From contig NC_081143.1 in NCBI RefSeq assembly GCF_958295425.1, positions 18,576,686 through 18,640,685 on the forward strand: a stretch of DNA of 64,000 nucleotides. Reading direction: 5' to 3'. Position 1 is the stretch's first letter. Each line of letters opens with the position of its first letter. The stretch is from Solea solea. Lineage: Eukaryota > Chordata > Actinopteri > Pleuronectiformes > Soleidae. The notes under the pieces were generated by a model. That model did not search any database. It was not told the origin of the DNA and saw only the letters and a list, made by a program, of their open reading frames with translations. Positions 12,901-24,700 of the stretch are shown here, one piece after another. The position numbers and the translations under genes are program-made.

Positions 12901-15900
12901 TATAGTATATAAAACTAATCATATAGTCAGAGCAGAGAATGTAAATTACTAGCACACACACCCTCAAACTGGGTTTCAGTTCGTCGGGCCAGATACTTTG
13001 GATCCAAATGTGTGAACACACCATAAGTAGCTGCCAAAGTGTAGTGACAACTTTTGGCTAGAGATAAAACATTTAAAAAAAATATGAGGGATTAGCTAAA
13101 TTTGTTTACAGGTGGAGGCAAGCTGCCTCACAATGAGCCGATGGAGTCTAGATGGTAGCAATCCAAGTAGGGATGATGAGATTAAGAACAGAAAAATGTA
13201 GAAGAAATATGTGAAAGTCAGAGGGAGTTGGGCTCATATAAAGACCAAGTCACAAAGTAGATGTAATAGTCATATTGAAGAAACCCAGATTGAATTTAAA
13301 TCTAGATACAGTTAGGTATAATATCATGCCACAGTAAAGTAATTCCCATATGAATCATTAAGGAACATGGATGGCTGGGAGATAGCTTATTTTGTCTGCA
13401 CGTGGCTTTAGCTGATGTAAAGTTGGTCAAGTCTCTTTATGAGCATAGTCCATTTCAGTATACTGTAAATGATTCATGCAACAACTGTCTCAGGAATGTA
13501 TTGAAGCACAGGAGACTAACGCACATGATTCACCCAAGGTCAAACTTATATGGGACTGGACAGGAAAGGGGTTTCCTTGCTTCGATACGTGACTAAAGCA
13601 GAGACAAAAGACAAAAGCAAAGACACAGTAAAGGGTGTTGCTTATTAAGATTGCATGGTTTGAAAGCTGTGGTTCATCCAAACTGAAATCAATCCATGCA
13701 GCAAGTTCACAGGCCCAAAACAATTTGTTATGTTTGTTTAGATTATTTCAGGTAAAATCAATTTTGAGCAAAGTTAAGGCTTTATTTTGTCTTCAGTTCT
13801 AGATTGTGATTGTTGTACCTGTTCACAAGTACAGGCTTAGTTGTGTGCACAAAACGTCTTTGTCCTAGTGACATTTACATTAACTTAAATTACAATTGAG
13901 ATGCAGTGATGTAAAACTCTAGGATTGTGTGTTTGTTTACTGTATGTCTGAGCTATACTTGTATGCATGTGTTGATTTCCACATTGATGGCAGAATTCAT
14001 TAACCATCTTCATTCGGTTTGTTTGTCCTTTAGAAAAAGTGAAATGAGAAAATACTGACATTTTTCAAGGTCTTATTGATGAATCATTAACCTCCAGTGG
14101 TAAAAAGGAAAACTGCACAACTTAGGTAAACAAAAATAATCATGTTAATTTGAAAGAAAACAGGCCTTTTTCTTACTCCCCAAGTCATTGATCACACTGG
14201 AAAGGAAAACAATTGAATACAAATAGTTCACACAGGTCCTCCAAATCAATTCTATTTTATTCAATTTAAGACAGTGGCTAATTTGAAGAGCAGATTAGTA
14301 CTGTAGAGTGAATGCAAAATAACATGCAAACATTTATATTCACTGTGGAAAAGTGGGCAGATGCCAGTGGTTACCTTAAAAAGCCACATGGGCTTTTGGT
14401 TATTTTCCTGATGAAGTATAGTATGAAGCTCTTTACAATTAGAGCAGTGTGTCTCATACAATGGGAACAGAAACCGTCTTACTATTACTTGTTGCACTTC
14501 AATACAAGGTGGTAAAGCCTCCTGTTATTGTGATTATGTTAATAGCTGTGTGGGATGCTGTGGTGCACCAGCACCATCCGAGCTACTTGATCCTCATCCC
14601 GACAATAAAAAAAAACACTGCAACACTCATGTCCTACACCTGACTCTAACCCACAGTTAAACTGAAAACACAGACGCAGGGAGTGGGATGTGATTAGAGT
14701 GGCAGTGTATGGGAGTGAATTTGTACAGTATACATGCTGAGTGGTCCACCATACAACACGTATACAGCAGGGAAGTCTGAGTGCAGAAATAGTAGCATCT
14801 TCTTCCCAATTCTACCGACTCTGTCAAAACAACACGAGCAAGGAGAATTTTTTTATCTACTCAGACAAAAGTTAGTTAATATTTATGCTTCCAGGCAAGC
14901 AACAGTGAGGCAACTGTGGAAGTTCTTGGATGTTGCACACTGCCCTTTCTTCTCTAGAATCAGTGAAGTGCTGCCAACCGGGGTGCTACAAACAAAACTT
15001 AACAGCAGTAACTGATCCTATCAATGTCAAGCTCTTCTTCTTTCAAATTAACCAAATACCTATGATTTTCATAAACAGTAAGATCACAATTTAGAATTAA
15101 CTTGTCTAAATTATGTATGTAGTAGATGAAAGTGAAAACAGTACAATTACCATTGTACTCTGGGACCTCAAGCAAACCTTAAAAACATGTAAAAAAGTAC
15201 TGGAGTGTGGGGAGGGATCAGTAGAGGAAGTGTGTGGAGACACATGCACATCACAAGTTGAAAACAGATAAAGAAAAAAAAACAAAAGAAAAAACACCAA
15301 ACTGGAGCCACACCGGCAGAGTTGTCTGTCAGCTGTCTGGGCTAGATCCGGGTGCGAGTGAGGCAGTGGAAGGTTGAGAGAGAAATGACAGATAGATGAG
15401 GGACATCCTGTTTGCAAAAGAAGAGCGTATAAGACTAAATAGAAAAAAAGCAGGATACAGATGAGAGGCTGCAGTGAAGGGCAGTGAGTAATAAGTGAAA
15501 AGAAAGAGAATTAGGCAAGATGCATTAAAGTGCAACACACAGATCGGCACAGACTTATAATCACATTTGTAGACTATTTAACTGCTTTTGCATATTTTCA
15601 AGGTTGTTAAGACTTCATTTATTTATTTATTTAATTATTATTTTTGGGGGTAGACGCTGTCAGACATGTATCCCTATGAAAAGAAAATGTGATACCTCTC
15701 CACATTCAGCAGAAAAAAAATCTCCTGAAGCACTTGGAAAGTTTAATGTATTCTGCATATTGAAGCCAAACTCTTCTCTAGTCTGAGGCTGTTATGCAAT
15801 TCTGAGGTGTTCAGTCTTTCCATTTTCCTGCTCCACAGTACACAAATGCCACCAAATTCTTAAGTAAGTTAAAAAGCAGATTAAACTGGGGATTGACAAA

Positions 15901-18900
15901 AACAACCAGTCTACAGTGGGTCTAAGAACAAGTTTCCCAAAACTATTAACAAAAAAGGCAAAAAGATTGGCCATATTGTAATACACTATGCAAAAACACA
16001 GGATTGTACACTTCATAATAATTATACTTATGCATGCTTTGTACTCAATGGATGTGTTTAAGTTGCACAATTTAAACTGAGATCGTCTGTCAGCCAAATT
16101 TCCTTTACAATGAAAGGTAGTTTAGGTTTAAAAGAACGCTTTTCATCTTTCATCTACAAAGTCACTGTCCCCTAACCACATTCTTCCTCAATGTGTTGCT
16201 GGTTTGAGATACAAAAACCATGCCTGAAAATATAAAGCCAGCATGACTTTGTCATTGTCGACAATAAAGGTTCCAAAAAAATCATTATGGTCTGATCAGA
16301 TAACAAGCAGCACTCATCTTGAGTTAACAAAGGAGTGACCAGCTGCACACAGCTGACACCTCCCCAGAGCAATTCTCCTCTATTTTGGCTTTGCTGTGGT
16401 TGTGTTATAAATGTGCCAACCTTGAGGAAAATCCACAAGACAACAGAAAACAAATTTATCAATGAAATGACAGGGTGTAATTCCACATGCCGGAAACCTG
16501 GACTCGCATTGTAGCATGAAATGTAAGCACAGATGAGAAAGGTGCCCCAAAACAGTTATGAAGCTGTGAATTCCCATGAGATTGATTTGATTTGAAAAAT
16601 CAACATTTTGAGCACAAGCTCCGATAAATCTTTGAGGATTGGATTTAAAGGGCAATAATCATACTGTGTATAATATGTATAATAATCTGTCTGAGTTTCT
16701 GTTGATTATAGGGAAAGGGAATAAGTTTAGTCAGTGAGTAACTGTGCAGCTGTACTACAAAATGATTTACAATGCATAAATAAAACAAGCTACAACTACA
16801 ACAATGTCACAGTAAAAATGATGGCTGTAGGCAAACATAGGCATCCTCTCAGGGAGTATCCACATTCCTTGAAAATGTTCACTATAACTCTCAGTTGGAA
16901 AACAACTACAATGACAAAAAGTCAGACTAGGAATCATGGTATCCAACAGCAGTGGAATCAAAGGTGCAAAGCAGTTTTTACAAAATACTTTGTTTGGCAA
17001 TAGCTCTCATGCCAATTCAGGTACAGTATATTAATAAGTTCCATTGTAATACTTCAATAACTTCAATCCAAAGTTAATGTGGACAGTGAGTTTGGACTCA
17101 TATTGAGTAATTTAAAGGGGACTCTTTGAATATAAAATTATATTTTTAGAGATATATCACATAACACAAGTAACCCCACATGAGGAGTTTTAAGTAGTAT
17201 TAAGTGTGGCTGTGTGAGGTGAATAAACATTTGCCTTTTCCAAAAAATGCTGGATTTCTGTGTGTTTTGGCTACAAATGAAGCAAAATGAACCACATTTT
17301 AATATTCTTTACCGGACAACAGATATTTTAAACCCCGCTGGGATGACTGCTTCACAGAAAAAGTTAAACATTGCTCTATACTGAGAGCGACATGAGCATT
17401 TAATGAGTGCATAACACCTGTGTGTGTGTGTGTGTGTGTAGTCAATTGCTAGTATGCAGACTAAACAAAGCTGGAGGAAGTTTGCTATACTCCAAAAATA
17501 ACCACAACACAACAACCACAGACAGTCAAGCAGACAGTTGCTCACATTTCATCATTTCTTTCTTGACAAGGACTATGCAGATTTCACACATACATATTTG
17601 CACGAGATGACAATTCTTTACCATGTTTACAGCCAGATAATAACCAAGTAATTAACTGTAATTGATTATTGTTAAAAATATATAATATTGTTAAATATTA
17701 AATAATATTGTTAACATTGTTATCATACATGCATGAACACTGGCCCCTTTACACCTAGTATTAAAATGCCTCGTCTGTGATCAGATTGCAATTGGATAGT
17801 GCCTTGTAAGTAGTTGTAAGTTCAGATTGTTGTCCGATCTGCCAAACCACTTCAGGAAGTGGTCAGAGACTCATTGTGACCAGATTGAACAGAAGTGTAA
17901 ATGTGATGCATCTCTGCTCCACCCTCAACAACTGACCATAGCGGAGGTACTTGGTGGCTCCATGCACAGCTAACGTAACAGTAGTGGAAAAAAACGGTCT
18001 CCACTGCTGTTGGCAATTTCTCCGCTTGTCAAAGATGACTTTTTCCCCTGCTTCAGAAAGCAAAGACGAGTCCATTTATTAGCACTAGTTCACATGCAGC
18101 GAACATTGTTGTTGTTATTAATATGGCAGTGCACAGAGGGGGGTGAGTGTGATCATATAACAATCGGATCTCGATCTTGAGATGCATGTAAATACCAGGT
18201 GTAATTGCATGTGGTGAAGCAAATTCAATCACTATCTGATCACAGAAAACAGACAACATTTTAATGCTAGGTGTAAAGGGGGCCTTTGTGTCAAAGAATT
18301 TCACATTCAGTGTCAGTGTCATCATGACACTTGTTTCATATTAACAGCCCTTGTCTTATTGGTCTCCCAATGTACTAAGTCTTTAGGTACCACCACAACC
18401 CTCATGTGGAAGATAAAGTGGTAGAAGATGAATGATTGCATGTGGCCTTCAAAAGAATCTTCTGAACAAGTAAATTTAAAATAATTTACTACGATTATTA
18501 AAAGAAAATATGTCTTCATGGAACAAACTTAATCAGTGAAAATGTTTCTTCTATCCAGTGGGAATGCACTGGGAAAAACAACAATCTGTGCTGCAGCAGA
18601 ACAAGAAAAACAATGTGTAGATGAGGTAAAACATGGATGAGGTGATGGACGAAGTGATGATAACAGAAGGCTTTGCCAGCAGCAGCAGCCAAGAACTGCT
18701 CTATATGGGCTTCTCTTGTCATGGCAGATCAAGAATAAAATGTTTGAGATGAAGCACATAGACACACACATAGTAAGCAAGGATGTACAGTATACACACA
18801 CTAAGCAAAAAACACATTCTCTCACACTCATCTGAGTGTAAGCACAAAATGCTGCCTCCCCTTGAATGTCTGGCATGAAGACAAGCAAATCACATTTCAC

Positions 18901-21900
18901 TCATAAATGACAGACATGTCCAGAAAACACAAGAGGCCCAGTTAAAGATAGTGTTTGAATCCTAAAAGTGGAAAACCAAACAAACATGACAATGAGCATC
19001 ACCCTGAGAAATGTAGTAGATTGCAAGGACATATTACGTACAAATAGAAATGCTAATTCGAGTACAGGTATGAGGTACATACAGATACCTTGCTGAACTG
19101 CTGCAGTGCTACTACAACCAACTCCAAAACTATGTCCTGACAATGTCAATACAACTTTCTTTCTTTTTGCACGGAATCACCAATTGTGTCATGTCAACAG
19201 TGGGTGAAAATGCTGAAAGTCAAGCTGACGTGCCGCAGCAATAGAGCACAGTGATTTAGGTGCTATAACCTGGCTGTTAGCACGGGCACAGAGATGAAAA
19301 TAAATATTTTATATCCCTCCCTTAAATTGTCACTGTAGGACTCACCGATATCGACTGCTGATGAATCAAAGTTGCTTATTCAGGTCAACATTTGAACCGT
19401 CAAAATCTTGAGTTGCCAGCAGCGGATGAAGTCCACTCCTTACCCAATCAGCACCTCACAATATGGTGATTTAATGTGGCACTAAATATTAAAAATGTAG
19501 AGAAGTCTGCATATTTTATTTTCTATTTTGCTAAAACTAATGATTAATGCAGAAATATTTTGCGACCCCATGTGGGCATCATAAGTTGTCAGTTGACAGC
19601 TGTAGTTTGTCTCTCACTATCACCATAGGTTACTCTTCATAACATTCATTCTTCATGTTTCAGGAAGTCAACAAGCCTAATGTAGCTCAGCACTGCCTAC
19701 TGGCAGTACATCTTGTGGAAGCTCAACCCTGTATAAAGGCATGCTTGTCTTCTGTTTTAAGAATACAGACACTGTGCTTGGACATACAAGCAAGCTGAAA
19801 GACACAGCTGTACATTCTGAATGCAGACAGCAAATACTGAGACAGTGGTCCATGATAACTTCCCTCAAATGCACTCTGCTCCCGCGCTAATGTTGGGCCA
19901 GGGACCGAGGTGGGATCTTTATCTTAATTACCAGCTTCCTGGCTTCTCCCTCCCTCACCAAACACACACAAAAGCACCAGTGCCAGCACAAACATTTTAC
20001 AAACTGTAATGATAGAAAAACAATCACTTAAAAAAAGCATTACCTAGCCCATTACCCTATGCAAAACCTGCTTCTAACTCTAACCCAACATCCAAGTCAA
20101 TTCAAAAAACAGCCTGTACACACTTTCACACAGAGTGACAGTAGATGAAAAATATGGTGTCATAGACTCATACACAACAGGAAGAGTCCTGAGATGATTC
20201 TTCCAGTCATTCCCTGCTTGCTATGTGCCAACTGGAGCCTAATATAGGAAATAGATCACAAAGACAGACTCCTTCACTAGCAGCAAATGCAGCAAGACCA
20301 CGGTGCAGCCAAAGGCACATATTTAAATGGGGAGAAGATGAATTCATCACCATGTACATCTCATGTCATTAACCTCACCAAATGCCAAACTCCATCCAGT
20401 GAACTAAGGAGAGGGAAAACACCATACTTTTGTTCAATTACGGTAAATCTTATATTGAATCTTGCTGCACATGAGACAAAGGGGGAATTTCACCAACTGT
20501 TCCCTGCTCCCTGGTCCCTGCTGTAATTGGAAAACCAGCTCCCTCAAATTCCAAGATCTTTTACTATCTTGGCAGCAAGCTTTGTGGGGACATGAAGACA
20601 TGTTGCAAACGCTAGCTAAATTTGTTGATCAATAATAATTTTTTATGCAGTGTGGGGTGACTAAACTTCCTCCTGGGTGTAAGATGCTGATGATGTGTTA
20701 CAATGTCTGGCTGGCTTGGTTCAGTGTAAGTATACAGAATTCAATTTAAAATCCTCCTCTTCACCTACAAAGTACTGAAGGATCAGGCACCATCATACCT
20801 TAAAGAAATAGTTTTACCTTATCTTCCGAACAGATAGCTTTGGTCCCAAAAATGCAAGCTTACTTGTTGTTCTCATGGTCTATAAGAGTAGAACGGAGGC
20901 AGAGCCTTCTCTTACCATGCTCTTCTCACGTGGAACCAGCTCTCAGTGTCGGTTCGGGAGGTGGACACCCGCTTTGTATTTAAGTTAGATTTAAAACCTT
21001 CCTTTTTGATAAAGCTTATAACCTGAAACCTGAACCATTTGTAAATTATGCTGCAAAAGGCCAATACTGCCATTCACACTCATTCGGGGTATCAATATGA
21101 CATTATTACATGACATTAACCTTGACTCTCTCTCACAACAATGGTTTCAACTCCCTTAACTCCCTTAGATCCAAGATTTTAATTCTACAATTCCAATTCT
21201 GCCTTTGAGAAAAACAATGTTAACCATGAGACCACAGAGCAGAAAAAGAAAAACTAAACTACAACTAGCATCCAATGTTTGGTCTAAATGCACACGCAAT
21301 CAAATGCATAATTCAAGTGTGGCCACAACTAAACACATATTTAGTTGCAATGAATGCACCAGTCTAAATGTTTACTCAGCATCACTGATCATCACCACCA
21401 TTTCAGCAGCAATTTTGGTCAATCTTTACCATATGAACCCCCAAGATCTGTCACCACACAGACGCTCAAACACAAACAAAGAAATACACAGACACACACA
21501 AAGTGAGAGTTATCCTCCGTGACCTTTTTCTGTAGACGGACAGGCAGAGGATGTGTCTATGATCGAGAAACACTCATATTTCCTCTCTGAGGTTTCACAT
21601 TCCTGGGATTCCGTCTGAAGACCACTTCAGCAGCCCATGAAAAACCATTCTCCATATGGAAAGGTAAAAAAAAGAAACCCAGGGCGGGTGAGCAGGGAGG
21701 ATGGCTGGGTATGCCTTTGAGCTTTCTTTAGTATTTAAAGTACTAATTCACCCATGTAGGTAAATGAGCCTGTTATTCACCTGCAGCACATGGTCTGAAA
21801 GATCACATCATTTACATGATTATGGGGAATTTTCAAACATGATATTAGAGCAGCAAAAATGAAATGCATTCCTCTACTTTCCCATTAACTGATGACTGCA

Positions 21901-24236
21901 TAATCACTACAGCATCCATTACAACAAGGTGGCAGGAGAAGTATTTGTCAGCTTATGTGCAGGCTTTTGGTTGATAGAGTAAATGTGTTTGCAGAAGTAA
22001 TTAGGTGGGGTTCATTGAATACTTCTGTTCCTCTAACCTCTTCCCATAAAGTTAACTCAACCTGGTAGTGTGCTGTTTAATATCCGCAAAATAAACAGGT
22101 ATAATCCTTTCCTGTTCTTTGACTTCTCCTAATTTTGCACCAACATGTGATGTACAATGAACAATGATGAAAATCAGTAACTGTACATCAATGAACACAG
22201 GAGTTGTTACTCCACAGCTAAAAACACTCTTTTTCTCTATGGACTTCTTCTGACCAAAGCAGGCATGGAGGCAGGCCAGGCTTCCTCACAGCACCCTCTG
22301 CTGGACAACTTAATTACTTTAATATGTCTGAAGCATTTCTAGGCTGGATATTTTGAACCTGAACACATTTTTAATGTTTAAGATTGAATTGTCACCTATA
22401 ACAGCACTACAGGGTTACCCTGTGTGGTTATGTTAAAGAAAAAAATTGCATTTATTTATTTACTACTTTTGGTCAATTTTTTATGTAAACAGTATTTTTA
22501 ACAAATGTCATATAGTTTCTAGCATTAGTTATGTAAAAAAAACTCTTCCATAATGAAACAAAATTGGCATGGAAACTAAAATATGTCTGAATTAATCAAT
22601 ATCCAAATTAATCGAATTGGAACCTTGTGAATCGGAATGGAATCAATTCAAGAAATCAGCGGTGATACCCCCAGCAACACACCCTCTTTCAGCTTGTGGG
22701 TATTAGGGAATGCCAACAACCACTACAAGCAATTCTTTAAGCTCAGTCTCCACATTAGTCCAAATTAAAGTACCAGCCTGAATTTTGCCATTTTTTTTAT
22801 ATTCTTTTGTGCACTGGGTTCTTCTATTATTTATGGATATTAGCAGGGGGTGGAAAGTGTGGTGCATGTGCAGTGTGCCCCAACCAGAGTACAACTCTGG
22901 TTCGTCTGTGTGTTGATCATACTATGAGAAATTCAATTGAGTGCAGTTTAGTCAAATTAGCATGTATACCCTCCACCCATCTTCTACCACTTTATCCTCC
23001 ACATGAGGGTCGCAGGGGGCGCTGTGCCAATCCCAGCTGAAATAGGGCAAAAGGCGGGGTACACCATAGACAGATCACCAGTCCATCACAGGGACATACC
23101 GTAAATTTATATAACACTGTGTAAACATACTGGGTGATTGTAATTAGTCAATACCTCATATGACCACACTACAAAAAAATCTGAACTATCCCTTTAACAA
23201 GACCGCAGCTTAATGAAAATTATATCGAGCCAAATAATGTAGTTGTGATAGTTGTCTGTGCTTTTCCACAGTTCCTCTCTCCATAACACAATGACAGGAA
23301 TAAGTGCAAGTGCTATATGCATGATTTCGAAGGCTGAAACTAACGATTATTTTCATAATCGATTAATCTGTTGTTTATTTTATTGATAAATTGAGTACTT
23401 GTTTGGACCATAAAATTTCAGAAAATGTTTGGTGTTTCCCAAACCTGGAAGTAACAATGTTCTCAAATGTCTTGCTATGTTTATTTTAATAATTTCTTTG
23501 TTCTATGGCAAAGAAACAATTACATTAACAAGCTGAAAAAATAGATAGCTTGTTATATTTATTTAAAAAAACACTCAAACCAATTATCAAAATAGTTGAC
23601 AATTAATATTAATAGTTGCACCCCTATAGCTCAAGTATAAAGACCCCTGTACAGATGTGCTAATGATGTGTGATCAGATATAAGTCTATTATAAGTCTGA
23701 TTTATGTGTGTTTTAAATGACGACATGGGTAGACACTTCTGAAAGACAATCACATAAAGGCTGAGATGCTTTAAGAACAAAATCACATTATCACATACAA
23801 CCATTATCAAGCTTTAGTATTCAAATGTAAGCGAGCTTTCGAGAAACCTCCATTGCAACGAAAAATGAAGCAACGTTAGCCAGCTAAGTTACTCACATAC
23901 AACACAGTATAATACCAATGTATGCTAACTAGCAATGCTCATTTATTGCTTTACACAGCTGCATAGGGGACTCGTGCGAGCTGAATTCAGTTCATATGTG
24001 AAAAATATTGTATGGTATAAAAGAAAAAGGTGAGGTACTACGTGGATTCAAAGGTTAATAATTACTCTCAGAAGTACCTACTTTGCCACCACCAGCAGAT
24101 GTTCGTAAACCTGGCTGGCTGGCTAACAGGCTAACAAGCTAACAGGCTATCGAGCGGCGCAGGAGGAGGTTTAAATGCGCTTACCTGTTAACCGCAGCTT
24201 TACTGGGCCATTTCTCCTAACTCCTTGGTTAGACAT
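3008..24236 (-). CDS. smurf2: smurf2 gene, 5' part: exons 1-3, E3 ubiquitin-protein ligase SMURF2 (C2 domain start)
   Basis: Three minus-strand exons (24185-24236, 4756-4794, 3008-3116) join in frame to give the first 66 residues of a SMURF protein: an N-terminus MSNQGVRRNGPVKLRLT, then VLCAKNLAKKDFF, then a C2-domain segment with LPDPFAKVVVDGSGQCHS. All junctions are GT-AG and the phases agree (1, then 1, then 2). SMURF2 is a C2-WW-HECT ligase that ubiquitinates TGF-beta/BMP receptors and SMADs; the C2 domain binds membrane phospholipid and holds the HECT domain inactive. The Val in FAKVVVDG points to SMURF2, since SMURF1 has FAKIVVDG as I recall it, and the neighbours kpna2, c17orf58 and bptf agree. 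Exon 4 and the rest of the C2, WW and HECT regions are not in the window and must lie beyond its left edge. Confidence 0.93.
4058..4400 (+). mobile_element. Tc1-like transposon remnant, left copy with transposase N-terminus
   Basis: The plus strand from about 4215 reads, with lesions, as the start of a Tc1-family transposase: RMGKTCDLSDFEPGM, then ARRAGLS, ending near an IYRE motif (the DNA-binding HTH region). Frame disruptions and a stop show it is dead. The first 189 bp (4058-4246) recur inverted at 5529-5716. It lies in smurf2 intron 2, antisense to the host gene. Confidence 0.7.
4756..4794 (-). CDS. smurf2: smurf2 coding exon 2 (39 nt)
   Basis: Acceptor acag and donor gtaag bracket 39 nt that encode VLCAKNLAKKDFF with the split codons at each end. 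Because 39 is divisible by three and both junctions are phase 1, skipping would keep the frame (Thr17 then Gly, then LPDPF). The exon sits between two inverted, nearly identical Tc1-like fragments at 4058-4246 and 5529-5716. Confidence 0.95.
5332..5355. repeat. (TA)n then (CA)n microsatellite
   Basis: An alternating TA run passes directly into a short CA run inside smurf2 intron 1. Confidence 0.8.
5529..5716 (-). mobile_element. Tc1-like transposon end, inverted second copy
   Basis: This 188-bp segment is the reverse complement of 4058-4246, with about five differences by eye (one 1-nt gap and four substitutions, roughly 97% identity). Similarity stops sharply at both ends. It lies in smurf2 intron 1 and forms a long inverted repeat with the left copy around exon 2. 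Confidence 0.8.
6555..7690 (+). mobile_element. L1/Tx1-like LINE fragment, reverse transcriptase remnants (dead)
   Basis: Plus-strand translation gives reverse transcriptase motifs: SSYRPITLTNCDGKV, then EDQTGFIQGRQ, then after a frameshift near 6915 LDAEKAFDRVEW and GTKQGDPVSQLLFALAMEPL. At about 7175 it jumps to the C-terminal Cys-rich region (PLCDRCKQAP, then FWSFPKCVPVW), so the middle of ORF2, including the catalytic xADD region, is deleted. 'TGFIQGRQ' and 'LDAEKAFDRVEW' are typical of the L1/Tx1 superfamily. A short 'atgctt' expansion sits at about 7300-7326. The element is antisense to smurf2. Confidence 0.8.
7925..9146 (+). mobile_element. hAT-family DNA transposon, internally deleted, with 8-bp target site duplication
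   Basis: The ends are inverted (TAGGGATGCA at 7925 and TGCATCCCTA ending at 9146), followed inward by AT-rich 'atatcgg' repeats on both sides. The flanks carry a perfect 8-bp duplication TTATTTTA (7917-7924 and 9147-9154), the hAT signature. Around 8150-8290 a frame reads DTRKALCNTCKVEVMRGG and then NTTNLI, the remains of a BED zinc finger as in ZBED/hAT transposases; the C-x2-C half is visible. No catalytic domain remains, so this is a non-autonomous derivative of 1,222 bp. Confidence 0.88.
8112..8138. repeat. (GT)n microsatellite inside the hAT element
   Basis: A run of about 13 GT units lies just upstream of the BED zinc-finger remnant and probably contributed to breaking that reading frame. 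Confidence 0.8.
9934..9955. repeat. (AT)n microsatellite
   Basis: Alternating AT run following an A-rich stretch in smurf2 intron 1. Confidence 0.8.
10811..10843. repeat. perfect 14-bp inverted repeat with 5-nt loop
   Basis: CATGCTGCATCAAC and GTTGATGCAGCATG face each other across 'atccc'. It forms a perfect hairpin in either strand's RNA. No surrounding gene or repeat explains it. Confidence 0.75.
11318..11372 (+). repeat. LINE/SINE 3' tail (L2-like)
   Basis: The sequence 'gtgctatataaataaaact' preceded by 'gagcactttgtgctt' resembles the conserved 3' terminus of teleost L2-type LINEs and their SINEs. Only the tail is present. Confidence 0.5.
17419..17438. repeat. (GT)n microsatellite
   Basis: About nine to ten GT units in smurf2 intron 1. 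Confidence 0.75.
17742..18284. mobile_element. MITE-like element with 26-27 bp terminal inverted repeats
   Basis: The left end GGCCCCTTTACACCTAGTAT and the right end (reverse complement GGCCCCCTTTACACCTAGCA) are inverted copies that both continue into TAAAATG. The 543-bp interior has only short ORFs with no transposase similarity I recognise. A target site duplication could not be fixed, so the superfamily is open (PIF/Harbinger-like or hAT-like). Confidence 0.65.
18395..18433 (-). repeat. short fragment of a teleost 'ccctcatgtgga' repeat
   Basis: 'accctcatgtggaagataaa' matches the end of the repeat family seen more fully at 36512-36812 and, in the other orientation, at 22968-23100. Confidence 0.4.
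20705..21140 (+). mobile_element. truncated LINE 3' end (L2/Maui-like)
   Basis: With several stops the plus strand reads KILLFTYKVLKDQAPSYL, then RAFSYHALLTWNQLSVSVRE and FKLDLKPSFLIKL. This is the C-terminal end of many teleost L2-type LINE ORF2 proteins. The 5' part is missing and the copy is decayed. Confidence 0.6.
22968..23100 (+). repeat. teleost SINE/LINE-tail repeat ('gggtcgcagggggcgctg' family)
   Basis: The phrases 'gagggtcgcagggggcgctg', 'cccagctgaaatagggcaaa' and 'ggcggggtacacc' form a repeat family seen very often in fish genomes. Reverse-orientation copies lie at 36512-36812 and 43630-43885. Confidence 0.6.
23331..23626 (+). mobile_element. non-autonomous hAT-like MITE
   Basis: It opens with 'ggctgaaactaacgattatt', has 'cataatcgattaatctg' next, and closes with 'aatagttgcacccct', the near-inverse of the opening. 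This matches a very common teleost MITE consensus as I recall it. Related fragments are at 1998-2110 and 40268-40532. Confidence 0.65.
24110..24160. repeat. short tandem repeat next to smurf2 exon 1
   Basis: 'ggctggctggctaacaggctaacaagctaacaggct' is an imperfect GGCTAACA tandem array 25-75 nt inside intron 1, close to the first donor site. Confidence 0.7.
24185..24236 (-). CDS. smurf2: smurf2 coding exon 1 (start codon)
   Basis: The ATG lies at 24236-24234 with purine at -3. It encodes 17 residues (MSNQGVRRNGPVKLRLT) and ends one base into the next codon, followed by donor gtaagc. The sequence is very like the SMURF2 N-terminus known from other vertebrates. It is too short to appear in an ORF scan. 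Confidence 0.93.
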
Positions 24237-24700
24237 TCCCTTTTGTGTTCCAGCTTGATTTAAAAAAAAAAATCCACAAAAGTCACTTATTCATGTGTCA
24301 GCGTGAGAGTATTTAAAAAAAGGTATCTCCCAAAACAATCCCTCTGCTAGCTTGGGGTTAGCTTGTAGTATCACCATAGCAAATCACGCTGACTGGTGCA
24401 ACGACGAAATGGTATCATTGTCATATCGATGGAACAACATCTTGAGCCAGTTGCATGTAAAAAAAAGAAAAATACAAATGTCTACGTTTCCAGGTGTAGC
24501 TCATGCCGCAAACCACGGGCGAAGACAAATCAGGTGAGCGGTTTATCCTCCATACGGACAGACGTCTGCTCTGCCCAAGCAGCTCAGGCTGAAGTTAGTG
24601 CTGATGATGATGGTGGTGGTGGTGAAGATTGCTCCCACAGACAGACCCGACAAGCTCGAGGAGGTGAGGAACAAAAGCATATCCGCTCACAACTGTCAAA
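24237..24700 (-). promoter_or_regulatory. smurf2: smurf2 5' UTR and probable promoter region
   Basis: This is the DNA directly upstream of the smurf2 start codon. It is locally richer in CG dinucleotides around 24500-24660 than the surrounding introns and contains a short GGT tract (24607-24624). I see no clear TATA box, so the transcription start cannot be placed. About 1.1 kb separates it from the kpna2 polyadenylation signal. Confidence 0.35.

Larger units (their letters stand above)
4795..24184. other. smurf2 intron 1 (19.4 kb), no other gene seen
   Basis: This AT-rich intron is full of repeats annotated separately: the Tc1-like end, an L1-like LINE, a hAT element, two L2-like tails and MITEs. 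The short ORFs on both strands have no recognisable domain, conserved splice pattern or family resemblance, so I do not call them genes. Between repeats (for example 9155-11310, 11375-17740 and 18285-20700) I see only low-complexity and unique AT-rich DNA. Confidence 0.7.

Noticed and set aside
17863..18075. 70-codon minus-strand ORF inside smurf2 intron 1
   Set aside because: It lies within the MITE 17742-18284 and has no transposase or other similarity that I recognise.
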